Shown here: piece after piece, positions 18,739 through 28,694 of the stretch
Layout: each line of letters starts with the position of its first letter
How positions within the stretch are numbered: the stretch's first letter is position 1
NCBI GenBank assembly: GCA_902615975.1
Contig: CACMRC010000001.1
Coordinates: forward strand, 1-64,000
DNA length: 64,000 nt
Source: an uncultured Pelagibacteraceae bacterium
Lineage (GTDB): Bacteria; Pseudomonadota; Alphaproteobacteria; Pelagibacterales; Pelagibacteraceae
Direction of reading: 5' to 3'
Notes under the pieces: model-generated
What the model saw: the letters and a program-made list of their open reading frames with translations, nothing else
Told to the model about the DNA's origin: nothing
The model's database searches: none
Translations under genes and position numbers: made by a program

Positions 18739-19648
18739 TTTGAGTAAATGCCTCTGCGAATTTTTCGGCCTCAAAAATTTGTAAATCATCTTCTTTTTCA
18801 CCTAATCCAAGTGCAATAATTGGTAGTTTATATTTTTTAGCAACAGCTAAAAGAATACCTCCTTTTGCTGTGCCATCTAATTTTGTCATAATAAGACCAG
18901 TTATTGGAATAATTTTATTAAATTCTTCAACTTGATTAATTACATTTTGGCCAGAAGTTGCATCCAAAACTAAAATAACATCATGTGGAGCATCAGGATC
19001 AATTTTTTTAGTAACGTTTGCAATTTTTTTATATTCTTCCATCAAATTTTTTTTATTTTGTAGTCTTCCAGCAGTATCAATTAAAACTTGATTAAAATTA
19101 TTGTTTAATGCTTCCTCAATAGCCTTGTAAGCGACTGATGCAGGATCAGAGCCTTGAGATGATTTTGTAATTTGAACATCAACTTTGTTTGCCCAATTTT
19201 CTAGTTGCTCTATAGCTGCTGCTCTAAAAGTATCTGATGCAGCTAGCATTACTTTATTTCCATTACCCTTTAATATTTTGCTTATTTTTCCAATAGTAGT
19301 TGTCTTTCCAACACCATTGACACCTGAAATTAATGTTGCATTTAATTTTTCTTTTTTTTTGAAGAATTCAATATTTTCTAAAGGTTTCATAATTGTAATA
19401 ATATAATTTTTTAAAATATTATTTATTTCGTCGGTTAAATCTTTATTGGGATCAATTTTTGTTTGAGAAATTATTTCTCTTATTTCTGAAGCAGAAACAA
19501 TACCAACATCGGATTGAATTAAGTAATCTTCAATTTTGTCTAATGTTTTGTCATCAATCTCTTTTTTTACAACTATATCTCTTAAACCCGTTGTAAAAGC
19601 TGAGGCACTTTTTTTAAAACCTGATTTAAATTTTTCAAAAATTCCCAT
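18731..19648 (-). CDS. ftsY: Signal recognition particle receptor FtsY
   Basis: GVNGVGKTTTIGK, DTFRAAAIEQL, DTAGR, TKLDGTAKGG. Confidence 0.96.
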   Translation of the reverse strand: MGIFEKFKSGFKKSASAFTTGLRDIVVKKEIDDKTLDKIEDYLIQSDVGIVSASEIREIISQTKIDPNKDLTDEINNILKNYIITIMKPLENIEFFKKKEKLNATLISGVNGVGKTTTIGKISKILKGNGNKVMLAASDTFRAAAIEQLENWANKVDVQITKSSQGSDPASVAYKAIEEALNNNFNQVLIDTAGRLQNKKNLMEEYKKIANVTKKIDPDAPHDVILVLDATSGQNVINQVEEFNKIIPITGLIMTKLDGTAKGGILLAVAKKYKLPIIALGLGEKEDDLQIFEAEKFAEAFTQIN

Positions 19649-20472
19649 TAAATTTTAAAATTTATCTCCTCAATATCTGAAACTGGTCCTTTCATATGAA
19701 TACTATTGTTTTTATCAATTGAAATTGTCAATCTACCTGTAGAAAATTCAATATCAACTTTATCATTTACCAGTCCGTTTTGTTTTGCGGCAAAAGCTGT
19801 TGCGCAAGCTGCAGTTCCACAAGCCTTGGTAAGCCCAGCTCCTCTTTCCCACACTCTAACTTTTATCAATTCTTTGTTAACAACAGTTGCTAAAGTAACA
19901 TTACATTTTTCTGGAAATAGAAAGTGGGTTTCAATTTTTGGTCCAATTTTTTCAATTTCAAAATTTTTGTTATTATCAACAAAAAAAACCACATGTGGGT
20001 TTCCAACATTTACAGCAGTTCCACCAGAAAATTCGTTATTATATTTGTCATTAATTTTAATCCCTAAATTATTCGTATTTAATTCTTTAGACAATGGAAT
20101 CTCATCCCATTTTGTTTTTGCAACACCTATTTCTGTTGAAACCATTTTTTCTCCAACAATAATTGATTTTAATTTGCCAGATAAAGTTGTTAAGACAATT
20201 TCTTTTTTGTTATTTTCTTTGCCTAATAAATCAGCAATACATCTTGTACCATTTCCACACGCACCAGACATTCCTCCATCTGAATTATAAAATTCTAGTG
20301 AAGCATCTGAAATATCATTTTTTTTAATCAATATTAGTTGGTCACACCCAATAAATTTTCTGTCACAAATCTTTATTATTTGCTCTTTCGTCAAATTTGT
20401 AATTGTTTGTCTATTATCTATGATGACAAAATCATTACCTAAACCGTCCATTTTAAAAGCTTTAATATCCAT
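19648..20472 (-). CDS. dapF: Diaminopimelate epimerase
   Basis: MDGLGNDFVIID, SGACGNGTRC, ACGTAACA. Confidence 0.97.
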   Translation of the reverse strand: MDIKAFKMDGLGNDFVIIDNRQTITNLTKEQIIKICDRKFIGCDQLILIKKNDISDASLEFYNSDGGMSGACGNGTRCIADLLGKENNKKEIVLTTLSGKLKSIIVGEKMVSTEIGVAKTKWDEIPLSKELNTNNLGIKINDKYNNEFSGGTAVNVGNPHVVFFVDNNKNFEIEKIGPKIETHFLFPEKCNVTLATVVNKELIKVRVWERGAGLTKACGTAACATAFAAKQNGLVNDKVDIEFSTGRLTISIDKNNSIHMKGPVSDIEEINFKI

Positions 20473-20522
20473 AAATAGATATTTAACTTATTTATTGACT
20501 TTTTGAACCTCTATTATAGGTT

Positions 20523-20617
20523 GTTGTCGTTTCCGCAAAAACATTAACTTTGCGGTGTCTTTGGAAACAAAGAGATCGACACTAGTCAGCGAGGGTTCGC
20601 CCACTAGTGCGTTAATG
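20523..20617 (+). ncRNA. Candidate structured leader RNA / cis-regulatory element upstream of ffh (three hairpins plus pseudoknot)
   Basis: P1 CCGCAAA/TTTGCGG (20533-20539/20549-20555); P2 TCTTTG-GAAA-CAAAGA (20558-20573); P3 CACTAGT/ACTAGTG (20580-20586/20603-20609) with inner GGG-TTCG-CCC; P1-loop CATTAAC (20542-20548) pairs with GTTAATG (20611-20617). Confidence 0.75.
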
Positions 20618-20632
20618 CTATGCGTAATAAAT

Positions 20633-21991
20633 ATGTTTGAAAATTTAACAAATAAATTTGAAGAAATTTTTTCTTCTCTGAAAAAGGCACCTTCACTTGA
20701 TGAAGCTCAAGTAGATGAAGGTTTAAGAGGCATTAGGCAAGCCTTACTTGAAGCAGATGTCTCGTTGGATGTTGCAAAAGATTTTATTGAAAAAGTTAAG
20801 CCAAAAGCATTAGGCCAAGAGATAATAAGGTCTACCTCTCCTGGGGATATGGTTGTTAAAATTGTTTACGATGAGCTTGTAGACTTACTAGGTGCAACAA
20901 ATAATGAGATAAACTTAAACGCAGTACCGCCTGTGCCAATGATGTTAGTTGGGTTACAAGGTTCTGGAAAAACAACAACAACAGCAAAATTAGCAAAATT
21001 TTTAGAAACTAATAAAAAGAAAAAAGTAATGATGGTCAGTCTAGATATTTACAGACCAGCTGCACAAGAACAACTTAGATCTTTAGGAGAACAAAATAAT
21101 ATTTTAACTTTACCTATTATAGAAGGTCAGCAACCTGCTGATATTTGTAGAAGAGCAATAAGTGCTGCTAATTTAAATGGAGCTGAAATAATTTTATTTG
21201 ATACTGCTGGTAGAACTCAAATCGACTTACAAATGATGAGTGAGATTAAGCAAATTGAAGCTGTCATTAATCCAACAGAAACCTTCTTAGTTGCAGACTC
21301 TTTAACAGGTCAAGTTGCAGCCTCAGTGGCAAAAGAATTTAAAAATACAGTTAATTTATCTGGAATTATTTTAACTAGGGCTGATGGTGATGCAAGAGGT
21401 GGAGCCGCAGTGAGTATGAAATATGTTTCAAACGTTCCAATTAAATTTTTAGGGATAGGAGAAAAAATAGATAATCTTGAAGTATTCCATCCAGACAGAA
21501 TTGCAAACAGAATACTTGGTATGGGAGATATCGTATCCCTTGTAGAAAAGGCGGCTCAAGATTTAGGAGAGGAAAATCTTAAAAAAGCAGAGGAAAATTT
21601 AAAAAAAGGTCAATTTTCTATGGAAGATTATTTATCTCAATTAAGACAAATGAAAAAAATGGGTGGTATTGAGGGAATTATGTCTTTTATGCCAGGAGTT
21701 TCTAAAATTAAATCCCAAATGGACTCAGCGGGAATTGATGAAAGTATAATTACTAAAAATGAAGCTGTTATTTTATCAATGACAAAAAAAGAAAGAGAGA
21801 ACCCAAAAATAATAGATGGTTCTAGAAAAAAAAGAATTGCTAATGGCTCTGGCACAGATCCGGCCACTATCAATAAATTGCTTAAGCAATTTAAAATGAT
21901 GTCTGAAATGATGAAAAAGATGTCAAAAGGAAATCTGAAAGGTATGTCTGATAAAGGTATACCGCCAGAGCTATTTAACCAATTAAAGTAA
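20633..21991 (+). CDS. ffh: Signal recognition particle protein Ffh
   Basis: MFENLTNKFEEIF start; GLQGSGKTTTTAKLA; M-domain; start moved from ORF-track GTG 20555 to ATG 20633. Confidence 0.96.
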   Translation: MFENLTNKFEEIFSSLKKAPSLDEAQVDEGLRGIRQALLEADVSLDVAKDFIEKVKPKALGQEIIRSTSPGDMVVKIVYDELVDLLGATNNEINLNAVPPVPMMLVGLQGSGKTTTTAKLAKFLETNKKKKVMMVSLDIYRPAAQEQLRSLGEQNNILTLPIIEGQQPADICRRAISAANLNGAEIILFDTAGRTQIDLQMMSEIKQIEAVINPTETFLVADSLTGQVAASVAKEFKNTVNLSGIILTRADGDARGGAAVSMKYVSNVPIKFLGIGEKIDNLEVFHPDRIANRILGMGDIVSLVEKAAQDLGEENLKKAEENLKKGQFSMEDYLSQLRQMKKMGGIEGIMSFMPGVSKIKSQMDSAGIDESIITKNEAVILSMTKKERENPKIIDGSRKKRIANGSGTDPATINKLLKQFKMMSEMMKKMSKGNLKGMSDKGIPPELFNQLK

Positions 21992-22003
21992 AAAGGAGAA
22001 GAA

Positions 22004-22522
22004 ATGTTAAAATTAAGATTATCAAGAGGTGGAACAAAAAAACGTCCTGTTTATAAAGTTGTTGTTGCCGACAGTCGTTTTGCAAGAGATGGAAGATTTA
22101 TAGAAAAGGTTGGTTTCTTTAATCCTCTATTACCAAAAGAGAAAAAAGAAAGAGTGGGCCTAGAAGCTGAGAGAATTAAATATTGGCTTGGTCAAGGAGC
22201 CCAACCAACAACTAGAGTGGCAAGAATTTTAGGTGAGAACGAACTAATGCCTATGCCTGCAAATGGAAATAATCCAAATAAAGCAGTGCCAAAAAAAGAG
22301 AGAAATAAAAAAGAAGAGGATAATAAAGAAGCTCCAAAAGCAGAAGCAGCTCCAGCAGAAGCTCCTAAAACAGAAGCAGCTCCAGCAGAAGCTCCTAAAA
22401 CAGAAGCAGCTCCAGCAGAAGCAGCTCCAAAGGAAAAAACTCCAGCAGAAGCAGCTCCCAAGGAAAAAGCTCCAGCAGAAGCAGCTCCCAAGGAAAAAGC
22501 TCCAGCAGAGGAAAAAAAATAA
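22004..22522 (+). CDS. rpsP: 30S ribosomal protein S16 with low-complexity A/P/E/K repeat tail
   Basis: [25 protein letters not shown]; repeat tail from about codon 100. Confidence 0.96.
   Translation: MLKLRLSRGGTKKRPVYKVVVADSRFARDGRFIEKVGFFNPLLPKEKKERVGLEAERIKYWLGQGAQPTTRVARILGENELMPMPANGNNPNKAVPKKERNKKEEDNKEAPKAEAAPAEAPKTEAAPAEAPKTEAAPAEAAPKEKTPAEAAPKEKAPAEAAPKEKAPAEEKK
22340..22511 (+). repeat. In-frame tandem repeats of about 30 bp in the rpsP 3' end
   Basis: gctcctaaaacagaagcagctccagcagaa-type and gcagctcccaaggaaaaagctccagcagaa-type units. Confidence 0.85.
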
Positions 22523-22536
22523 TTTAAAGATTATTT

Positions 22537-23223
22537 ATGTGGCAAGCTCAAGTGTTTACACTTTATCCAGAGGTTTTTCCTGGTCCTTTATCTAAAGGAC
22601 TTTATGGAAAAGCTTTATCAAATAATTTATGGAAACTTAAAGTTGTAAACATAAGAGATGCAGCAGATGACAAACATAAAACAGTAGATGACACACCTTA
22701 TGGGGGTGGTTCAGGGATGTTGTTAAAAGCAGATGTTCTTGCAAAGTCTTTAGATGAAAACAAAAATGAGAATGAGAGAATTTTATACTTATCACCAAAA
22801 GGAAAAAAATTTGATCAAAATTTAGCAAAAGAGCTAGCTAATGAAAAATCTCTGTCTTTAATTTGTGGTCATTTTGAAGGTGTGGATGAAAGAATACTTT
22901 CAACAAGAAATATTGAGGAAATTAGTATTGGAGATTATGTTTTGTCAGGCGGAGAGTCAGCGGCATATGTAGTTATAGATAGTATTTTAAGATTGCTGCC
23001 AGGTGTATTAGGAAATGAAAACTCTAAATTAGATGAAACCTTTGAAAATGGTCTTCTAGAGTACCCTCAGTATACAAAACCTCAAATTTGGGAGGAAAAA
23101 GCTGTGCCAGACGTACTATTATCAGGTGATCATAATAAAATTAAACACTGGCGTTTATCTCAATCTGAGGCTATAACACGCGTCCGAAGACCAGATTTAT
23201 GGGAAAAATATAAGAAGAATTAA
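22537..23223 (+). CDS. trmD: tRNA (guanine-N1)-methyltransferase
   Basis: [36 protein letters not shown]. Confidence 0.97.
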   Translation: MWQAQVFTLYPEVFPGPLSKGLYGKALSNNLWKLKVVNIRDAADDKHKTVDDTPYGGGSGMLLKADVLAKSLDENKNENERILYLSPKGKKFDQNLAKELANEKSLSLICGHFEGVDERILSTRNIEEISIGDYVLSGGESAAYVVIDSILRLLPGVLGNENSKLDETFENGLLEYPQYTKPQIWEEKAVPDVLLSGDHNKIKHWRLSQSEAITRVRRPDLWEKYKKN

Positions 23224-23239
23224 ATTGATAAATATTAAC

Positions 23240-23782
23240 ATGAAAACAATTGAAGAAATAAACCAGTATAACGTTAACAAAATTCTTTCAGAGAAAAAAA
23301 TTCCAGAATTTTATCCTGGAGATGTTGTTAAGGTTGGTGTGAGAATTACCGAGGGTAAAAAAGATAGAATTCAATATTTTGAGGGAGTATGTATTGCTAA
23401 AAAAAGCAGAGACCTAAACTCATCTTTTACAGTTAGAAAAATTTCCTTTGGAGAAGGTGTTGAGAGAACTTTCCCTTTATTTGGAACTTTAATTGATTCA
23501 ATTAAGGTTATTAGATCAGGTAAAGTAAGAAGAGCAAAACTTTACTATCTAAGAGACAGAACTGGTAAATCAGCAAGGATTGCTGAAAAAATTAGAAAAA
23601 AAATTGGTATTGATATCGAGGCAAAACCAGAAACAGTTACAGAGGAAAATGTAGCTCCTGCAGTAGAAGCACCAAAAGAAGAAGCTCCTAAAGCAGAAGC
23701 AGCACCTAAAGAAGAGGCGGCTCCATCAGCAGTGGCTCCTAAAGAAGAACAAAAATCAGAAAGCTCTACAGAAAAAAAATAA
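23240..23782 (+). CDS. rplS: 50S ribosomal protein L19 with A/P/E/K-rich tail
   Basis: [34 protein letters not shown] at 23240 preferred over TTG 23225. Confidence 0.95.
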   Translation: MKTIEEINQYNVNKILSEKKIPEFYPGDVVKVGVRITEGKKDRIQYFEGVCIAKKSRDLNSSFTVRKISFGEGVERTFPLFGTLIDSIKVIRSGKVRRAKLYYLRDRTGKSARIAEKIRKKIGIDIEAKPETVTEENVAPAVEAPKEEAPKAEAAPKEEAAPSAVAPKEEQKSESSTEKK

Positions 23783-23793
23783 TTTTTTTTTCA

Positions 23794-25197
23794 ATGTCTA
23801 CAACATTATACGATAAAATTTGGAACGATCATCTAGTTGATCAACAAGATGATGGCACATCTTTACTTTTTGTAGATAGACATTTAATTCATGAGGTGAC
23901 AAGCCCCCAAGCTTTTGAAGGATTAAGAAATTCTAATAGAAAAGTTAGACACCCAAATTTAACTTTAGCAGTTGCAGATCATAATGTTCCAACAACTGAC
24001 AGATCAAAGGGTATTTCAGATGAAGAGTCAAAAATTCAAGTAGATACTTTAGAAGTAAATTGTAAAGAATTTGGTGTTCAGTTATTTGGTATGGATGATA
24101 AGAGGCAAGGTATCGTTCATATTATAGGACCTGAGCAGGGTTTTACTCAACCAGGTACAGTTATTGTTTGTGGAGACAGTCATACCGCAACGCATGGAGC
24201 ATTTGGTGCTTTAGCATTTGGAATAGGAACTTCAGAAGTTGAGCATGTTTTAGCGACCCAAACACTAGTTCAAAAGAAAGCTAAAAATTTTAGAATTAAT
24301 GTTAATGGTGAGCTTCCTTTTGGAGTTACTTCTAAAGATGTAATACTTCAAATAATTGGAAAAATAGGTACAGCAGGTGGAACAGGATCCGTTGTGGAAT
24401 ATGCTGGAGATTTAATAAGATCTTTAAGTGTTGAGCAAAGAATGACTATTTGCAATATGACAATTGAAGGTGGTGCAAGAGCAGGATTAATTGCACCAGA
24501 TGAAAAAATTTTTGAATATTTAAAAGGAAAACCAATGTCTCCAAAAGGTGAAAATTGGGATAAAGCTTTGAACTATTGGGAAGCTTTAAGAACAGACTCT
24601 GATGCTAGTTTTGATAAAGAAATTAGCCTTAATGCAAATGAAATTTTACCTATGATTACATGGGGTACGTCACCACAAGATGTAATAACAATTGATGGAA
24701 AAGTTCCAAATCCAAAGAATGAGACTGATGAAGATAAAAAAAATTCAATTGAAAGATCTTTAAAGTATATGGGTTTAAAACCTGACATGGCAGCCAAAGA
24801 TATAAAAATAGATAAAGTATTTATTGGTAGTTGTACTAATGGCAGAATAGAAGATTTGAGAGAAGCAGCAAAGATCTTAAAAGATAAAAAAGTATCATCG
24901 CATGTTAATGCTATAGTAGTTCCGGGCTCAGGCTTAGTTAAAGAACAAGCAGAACAAGAAGGACTAGATAAAATTTTTGTTAGCTCAGGGTTTGAATGGA
25001 GAGAACCAGGTTGCTCTATGTGTTTAGCGATGAATGCTGATAAATTAAAACCAGAAGAAAGATGCGCCTCTACATCAAATAGAAATTTTGAGGGAAGACA
25101 AGGTAGAGGTGGTAGAACCCATCTAGTTAGTCCAGGAATGGCTGCAGCAGCTGCAATTTCAGGTAATTTAGATGATGTCAGAAAGTATCAAAATTAA
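23794..25197 (+). CDS. leuC: 3-isopropylmalate dehydratase large subunit
   Basis: [22 protein letters not shown]; FeS cluster motifs. Confidence 0.97.
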   Translation: MSTTLYDKIWNDHLVDQQDDGTSLLFVDRHLIHEVTSPQAFEGLRNSNRKVRHPNLTLAVADHNVPTTDRSKGISDEESKIQVDTLEVNCKEFGVQLFGMDDKRQGIVHIIGPEQGFTQPGTVIVCGDSHTATHGAFGALAFGIGTSEVEHVLATQTLVQKKAKNFRINVNGELPFGVTSKDVILQIIGKIGTAGGTGSVVEYAGDLIRSLSVEQRMTICNMTIEGGARAGLIAPDEKIFEYLKGKPMSPKGENWDKALNYWEALRTDSDASFDKEISLNANEILPMITWGTSPQDVITIDGKVPNPKNETDEDKKNSIERSLKYMGLKPDMAAKDIKIDKVFIGSCTNGRIEDLREAAKILKDKKVSSHVNAIVVPGSGLVKEQAEQEGLDKIFVSSGFEWREPGCSMCLAMNADKLKPEERCASTSNRNFEGRQGRGGRTHLVSPGMAAAAAISGNLDDVRKYQN

Positions 25198-25803
25198 ATG
25201 CAAAAATTTAATAAATTAAAAAGTATCCCAGCTTATTTACCAATTGTAAATATTGATACAGACATGATAATTCCAAAACAGTTTTTAAAAACTATCAAAA
25301 GAACTGGCCTCGGAAAAAATTTGTTTTTTGAAATGAGATACGATGATCAAGGCAAAGAAATAAATGATTTTGTGTTAAACAAAGATCCATTTAATCAATC
25401 TAAAATTTTAATTGCTGGAAAAAACTTTGGATGTGGTTCGTCAAGAGAACATGCTCCTTGGGCTTTATTAGATTTTGGAATTACTTGTGTAATAAGTTCA
25501 AGTTATGCAGATATTTTTTTTAGTAATTGTTTTAAAAATGGAATTTTGCCTATAATCCTTGAAGAAGAAAAAATAAAAGAGCTATCTGAATATGCAAATA
25601 GACAAGAAGAAATTTCTATTGATTTGCAAGAGGAAAAAATAGTTTATGGAAATAATGAGCTAAAATTTGAAGTTGATCCATTTAAGAAAAAATGTTTGTT
25701 AGAAGGACTTGATGATATCGCTTTATCGCTAAAAAAATCAGAAAAAATAGAAAAGTTTGAAACAAATTTAAAAAACGAAAAGCCTTGGGTATTTAATGAT
25801 TAA
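25198..25803 (+). CDS. leuD: 3-isopropylmalate dehydratase small subunit
   Basis: [31 protein letters not shown]. Confidence 0.97.
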   Translation: MQKFNKLKSIPAYLPIVNIDTDMIIPKQFLKTIKRTGLGKNLFFEMRYDDQGKEINDFVLNKDPFNQSKILIAGKNFGCGSSREHAPWALLDFGITCVISSSYADIFFSNCFKNGILPIILEEEKIKELSEYANRQEEISIDLQEEKIVYGNNELKFEVDPFKKKCLLEGLDDIALSLKKSEKIEKFETNLKNEKPWVFND

Positions 25804-26902
25804 ATTAAAAAAAAGAAAAATACTTTTACTTCCTGGTGATGGTATTGGTCCAGAGGTAATAGCTGAGGTAAAAAAAATTATTAATTGGTTTAATGATAAA
25901 AAATCTTTAGATTTTGAAATTGATCAGGAGCTAGTTGGTGGTTGTTCTTATGATAAACATGGAACACCAATCACTGATGAGGTTTTTTACAAAGCACTAG
26001 AAAGTGAAGTAATTATGCTTGGAGCAGTTGGTGGTCCTACATGGGATAACCTAGAATTTTCCAAAAAACCAGAAAGAGCATTATTAAAACTTAGAAAAGA
26101 ATTAAAGCTTTTTGCTAACTTAAGGCCTGCAATTTGTTTTAAACAATTAGTAGATGCTTCAACCCTAAAGCCAGAGGTAGTTTCAGGACTAGATATAATG
26201 ATAGTAAGAGAGTTAACGGGTGGAATATATTTTGGTGAACCTAGAGGAATTAAGCCAATTGAAAATGGTGAAAGAAAAGGAATTAATACACACACTTATA
26301 CGACTAGCGAAATTACTAGAGTAGCTAGGATTGCTTTTGATTTAGCTAGAAAAAGATCAAACAAGGTTACTTCATGTGAAAAATCAAATGTGATGGAAGC
26401 GGGACAACTGTGGAAAGAAGAAGTCCAAGAACTTCATGAAAAAGAATACAAAGATGTAGAATTAAGTCATATGTTAGCAGACAATTGTGCTATGCAGCTT
26501 TTAAGAAACCCAAAACAATTTGATGTAATTGTAACAGATAATTTGTTTGGAGATATGTTGTCGGACCAAGCTTCAATGTTAACGGGATCTTTAGGTCTTT
26601 TGCCATCAGCATCTTTAGGCGCAAAAAATAAAGATGGTGAGATGAGAGCGATGTACGAGCCTATACATGGGTCAGCTCCAGATATAGCTGGTAAAGGGAT
26701 AGCAAATCCAATTGCTTCTATTTTGAGCTTTGCTATGGCACTAAGATATTCTTTAGATCTTGATAAAGAAGCAGATATTTTAGAAAAAGCAGTTCAAGAT
26801 GTTTTAAATGATGGGTTAAGAACCAAAGATATAATGTCAGAGGGTATGAAAGAGACTTCGACGTCAGTAATGGGTGATGCGATAATTTCAAAATTGCAAT
26901 AA
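25796..26902 (+). CDS. leuB: 3-isopropylmalate dehydrogenase
   Basis: [36 protein letters not shown]. Confidence 0.97.
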   Translation: MIKLKKRKILLLPGDGIGPEVIAEVKKIINWFNDKKSLDFEIDQELVGGCSYDKHGTPITDEVFYKALESEVIMLGAVGGPTWDNLEFSKKPERALLKLRKELKLFANLRPAICFKQLVDASTLKPEVVSGLDIMIVRELTGGIYFGEPRGIKPIENGERKGINTHTYTTSEITRVARIAFDLARKRSNKVTSCEKSNVMEAGQLWKEEVQELHEKEYKDVELSHMLADNCAMQLLRNPKQFDVIVTDNLFGDMLSDQASMLTGSLGLLPSASLGAKNKDGEMRAMYEPIHGSAPDIAGKGIANPIASILSFAMALRYSLDLDKEADILEKAVQDVLNDGLRTKDIMSEGMKETSTSVMGDAIISKLQ

Positions 26903-26928
26903 AAGTAGAATTATTCTAAGCTTTAAAT

Positions 26929-28692
26929 ATGCCAAGTTACACCGCACCAGTAAAAGACATGATGTTTCTCTTTGAAAAATTAAGAGATAATAAAAATTAT
27001 AATGAGCTTGAAAAATATAATGAGGTGAGTGCAGATCTTGTTAAAGATATTTTAGAAGAAGCAGCTAAAATAAATCAAAATTTAATTTTACCTCTTGCTA
27101 AAGCAGGTGATGAAAATCCAGCAATTTTAGAAAATGGTGTTGTCAGAACACCACCGGGTTACAAAGAAGCATATCAGAAATACATTGAAGATGGTTGGAC
27201 GTCATTGTCTTGTGACCCCAAATATGGAGGCCAAGGAATGCCAAAAACAGTAAGCGCGTTCTTTGATGAAATGCTTTCCTCAGCCAGTTTGTCATTTAAA
27301 TTATATAGTGAACTTAGTATTGGTGCCTATAATTGTATTAATCATCATGCTTCAGATGAAATTAAAGATAAATATTTACCAAAGATCGTCGAAGGTAAAT
27401 GGAGTGGCACTATGTGTTTAACAGAACCAGTCTGTGGTACAGACTTAGGTTTGTTAAAAACCAAAGCTGTAAAACAATCTGATGACACCTATAAAATTAG
27501 TGGTCAAAAGATTTTTATAACTTCTGGTGATCATGACTTAACTGAAAATATTATTCATTTAGTTTTAGCAAGATCAACAGACTCTCCTGCGGGCACTAAA
27601 GGAATTAGTTTATTTTTAGTACCAAAATTTATTGTAAATGAAGATGGTAGTGTTGGTCAAAGAAATGGAATTTCAACAGGATCTATAGAGAGTAAAATGG
27701 GAATAAAGGGTTCAGCAACATGTGTGTTAAATTTTGATGAAGCAACTGGTTATATGATTGGTAACAAAGATAAAGGTCTTAGTGCTATGTTTACCATGAT
27801 GAACCTTGAGAGAATAGTGGTAGGCATTCAAGGTTTAGGAATTTCTGAAATTGCGTATCAGAACTCACTTGCTTATGCAAAAGAGAGAAAGCAAGGAAAA
27901 ACAAATAATTCAAAATCTACAAATGGTGCAGACTTTATAATAGATCATGCGGATATTAGAAGATCTTTACTTAATATGAAGTCAATTATTGAAGGAGAAA
28001 GAGCTCTATGTTTTTGGTTATCACAACAAACTGAGGTGAGTCTTTATCATCCTGATGAAAAGATTAAACAAGAAGCTTTGGATTATGTTTCATTGATGAC
28101 ACCAGTTGTTAAGTCATTATTTACAGATTTAGCTATGGAAATTACGAACGACGCGATGCAAATACATGGTGGATATGGGTACACTAAAGACCAAGGAATA
28201 GAGCAATTATATAGAGATAATCGTATTACCCCAATCTATGAAGGAACAAATTCTGTTCAGGCAGCAGATTTAGTATTTAGAAAATTATCAAATAAAAATG
28301 GTGATGTTATAAATAAGTTTTTAGATATGATTAAATCTGAATGTGATAGTAAAAATGAAAAAGTAAAAATATTTTCAAAAGAATTAAATCATTATTTAGA
28401 TATTTTATCTAAGTTTACCGACTGGATTAAGGATAAACATAAAATCGAAAAAGACGATGTTAGTGCTGCAGCAAATGATTATTTGAGAAGTCTGGGATAT
28501 GTTTCAATTGCTTATGCTTGGATCAAAATTTTAGATGTAAGTTTTAGTGATTTTGAAAAAAATAAAGAATTTTACAGTGATAAAATAAATACAGCAAAAT
28601 TTTATTTTGATAAGGTATTGCCGAGAGCTGAGTATCATTACAAATCTGCTATTTCTGGAAGTTCTAATATAATGAATTTTAAGTTTAACTAA
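26929..28692 (+). CDS. dmdC: Acyl-CoA dehydrogenase, DmdC-like (methylmercaptopropionyl-CoA dehydrogenase)
   Basis: Long acyl-CoA dehydrogenase (CLTEPVCGTDLG, QIHGGYGYTKDQGIEQLYRDNRI); linked to dmdA. Confidence 0.78.
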   Translation: MPSYTAPVKDMMFLFEKLRDNKNYNELEKYNEVSADLVKDILEEAAKINQNLILPLAKAGDENPAILENGVVRTPPGYKEAYQKYIEDGWTSLSCDPKYGGQGMPKTVSAFFDEMLSSASLSFKLYSELSIGAYNCINHHASDEIKDKYLPKIVEGKWSGTMCLTEPVCGTDLGLLKTKAVKQSDDTYKISGQKIFITSGDHDLTENIIHLVLARSTDSPAGTKGISLFLVPKFIVNEDGSVGQRNGISTGSIESKMGIKGSATCVLNFDEATGYMIGNKDKGLSAMFTMMNLERIVVGIQGLGISEIAYQNSLAYAKERKQGKTNNSKSTNGADFIIDHADIRRSLLNMKSIIEGERALCFWLSQQTEVSLYHPDEKIKQEALDYVSLMTPVVKSLFTDLAMEITNDAMQIHGGYGYTKDQGIEQLYRDNRITPIYEGTNSVQAADLVFRKLSNKNGDVINKFLDMIKSECDSKNEKVKIFSKELNHYLDILSKFTDWIKDKHKIEKDDVSAAANDYLRSLGYVSIAYAWIKILDVSFSDFEKNKEFYSDKINTAKFYFDKVLPRAEYHYKSAISGSSNIMNFKFN

Positions 28693-28694
28693 TA

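Noticed and set aside
19706-20290. 194-aa plus-strand ORF
   Set aside because: Antisense to clear dapF; no homology-like motifs.
20523-20617. Interpretation of the ffh leader as canonical 4.5S SRP RNA
   Set aside because: No single long hairpin with the conserved GGAA-loop/asymmetric internal-loop Ffh-binding domain was seen; the fold is multi-hairpin with a pseudoknot.
20555-20632. N-terminal extension MSLETKRSTLVSEGSPTSALMLCVIN of the Ffh ORF
   Set aside because: It starts at a GTG inside perfect RNA hairpins; canonical Ffh begins MFENLTNKFEEIF at 20633.
22340-22511. CRISPR-like repeat array
   Set aside because: Repeats are in-frame coding units of the S16 tail, without spacers or cas genes.
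22192-22595. 99-aa minus ORF and 110-aa plus alternative-frame ORF over the rpsP tail
   Set aside because: Products of the GCT/CCA/GAA repeat in other frames (Gly/Ala/Ser-rich and Lys/Gln-rich low complexity).
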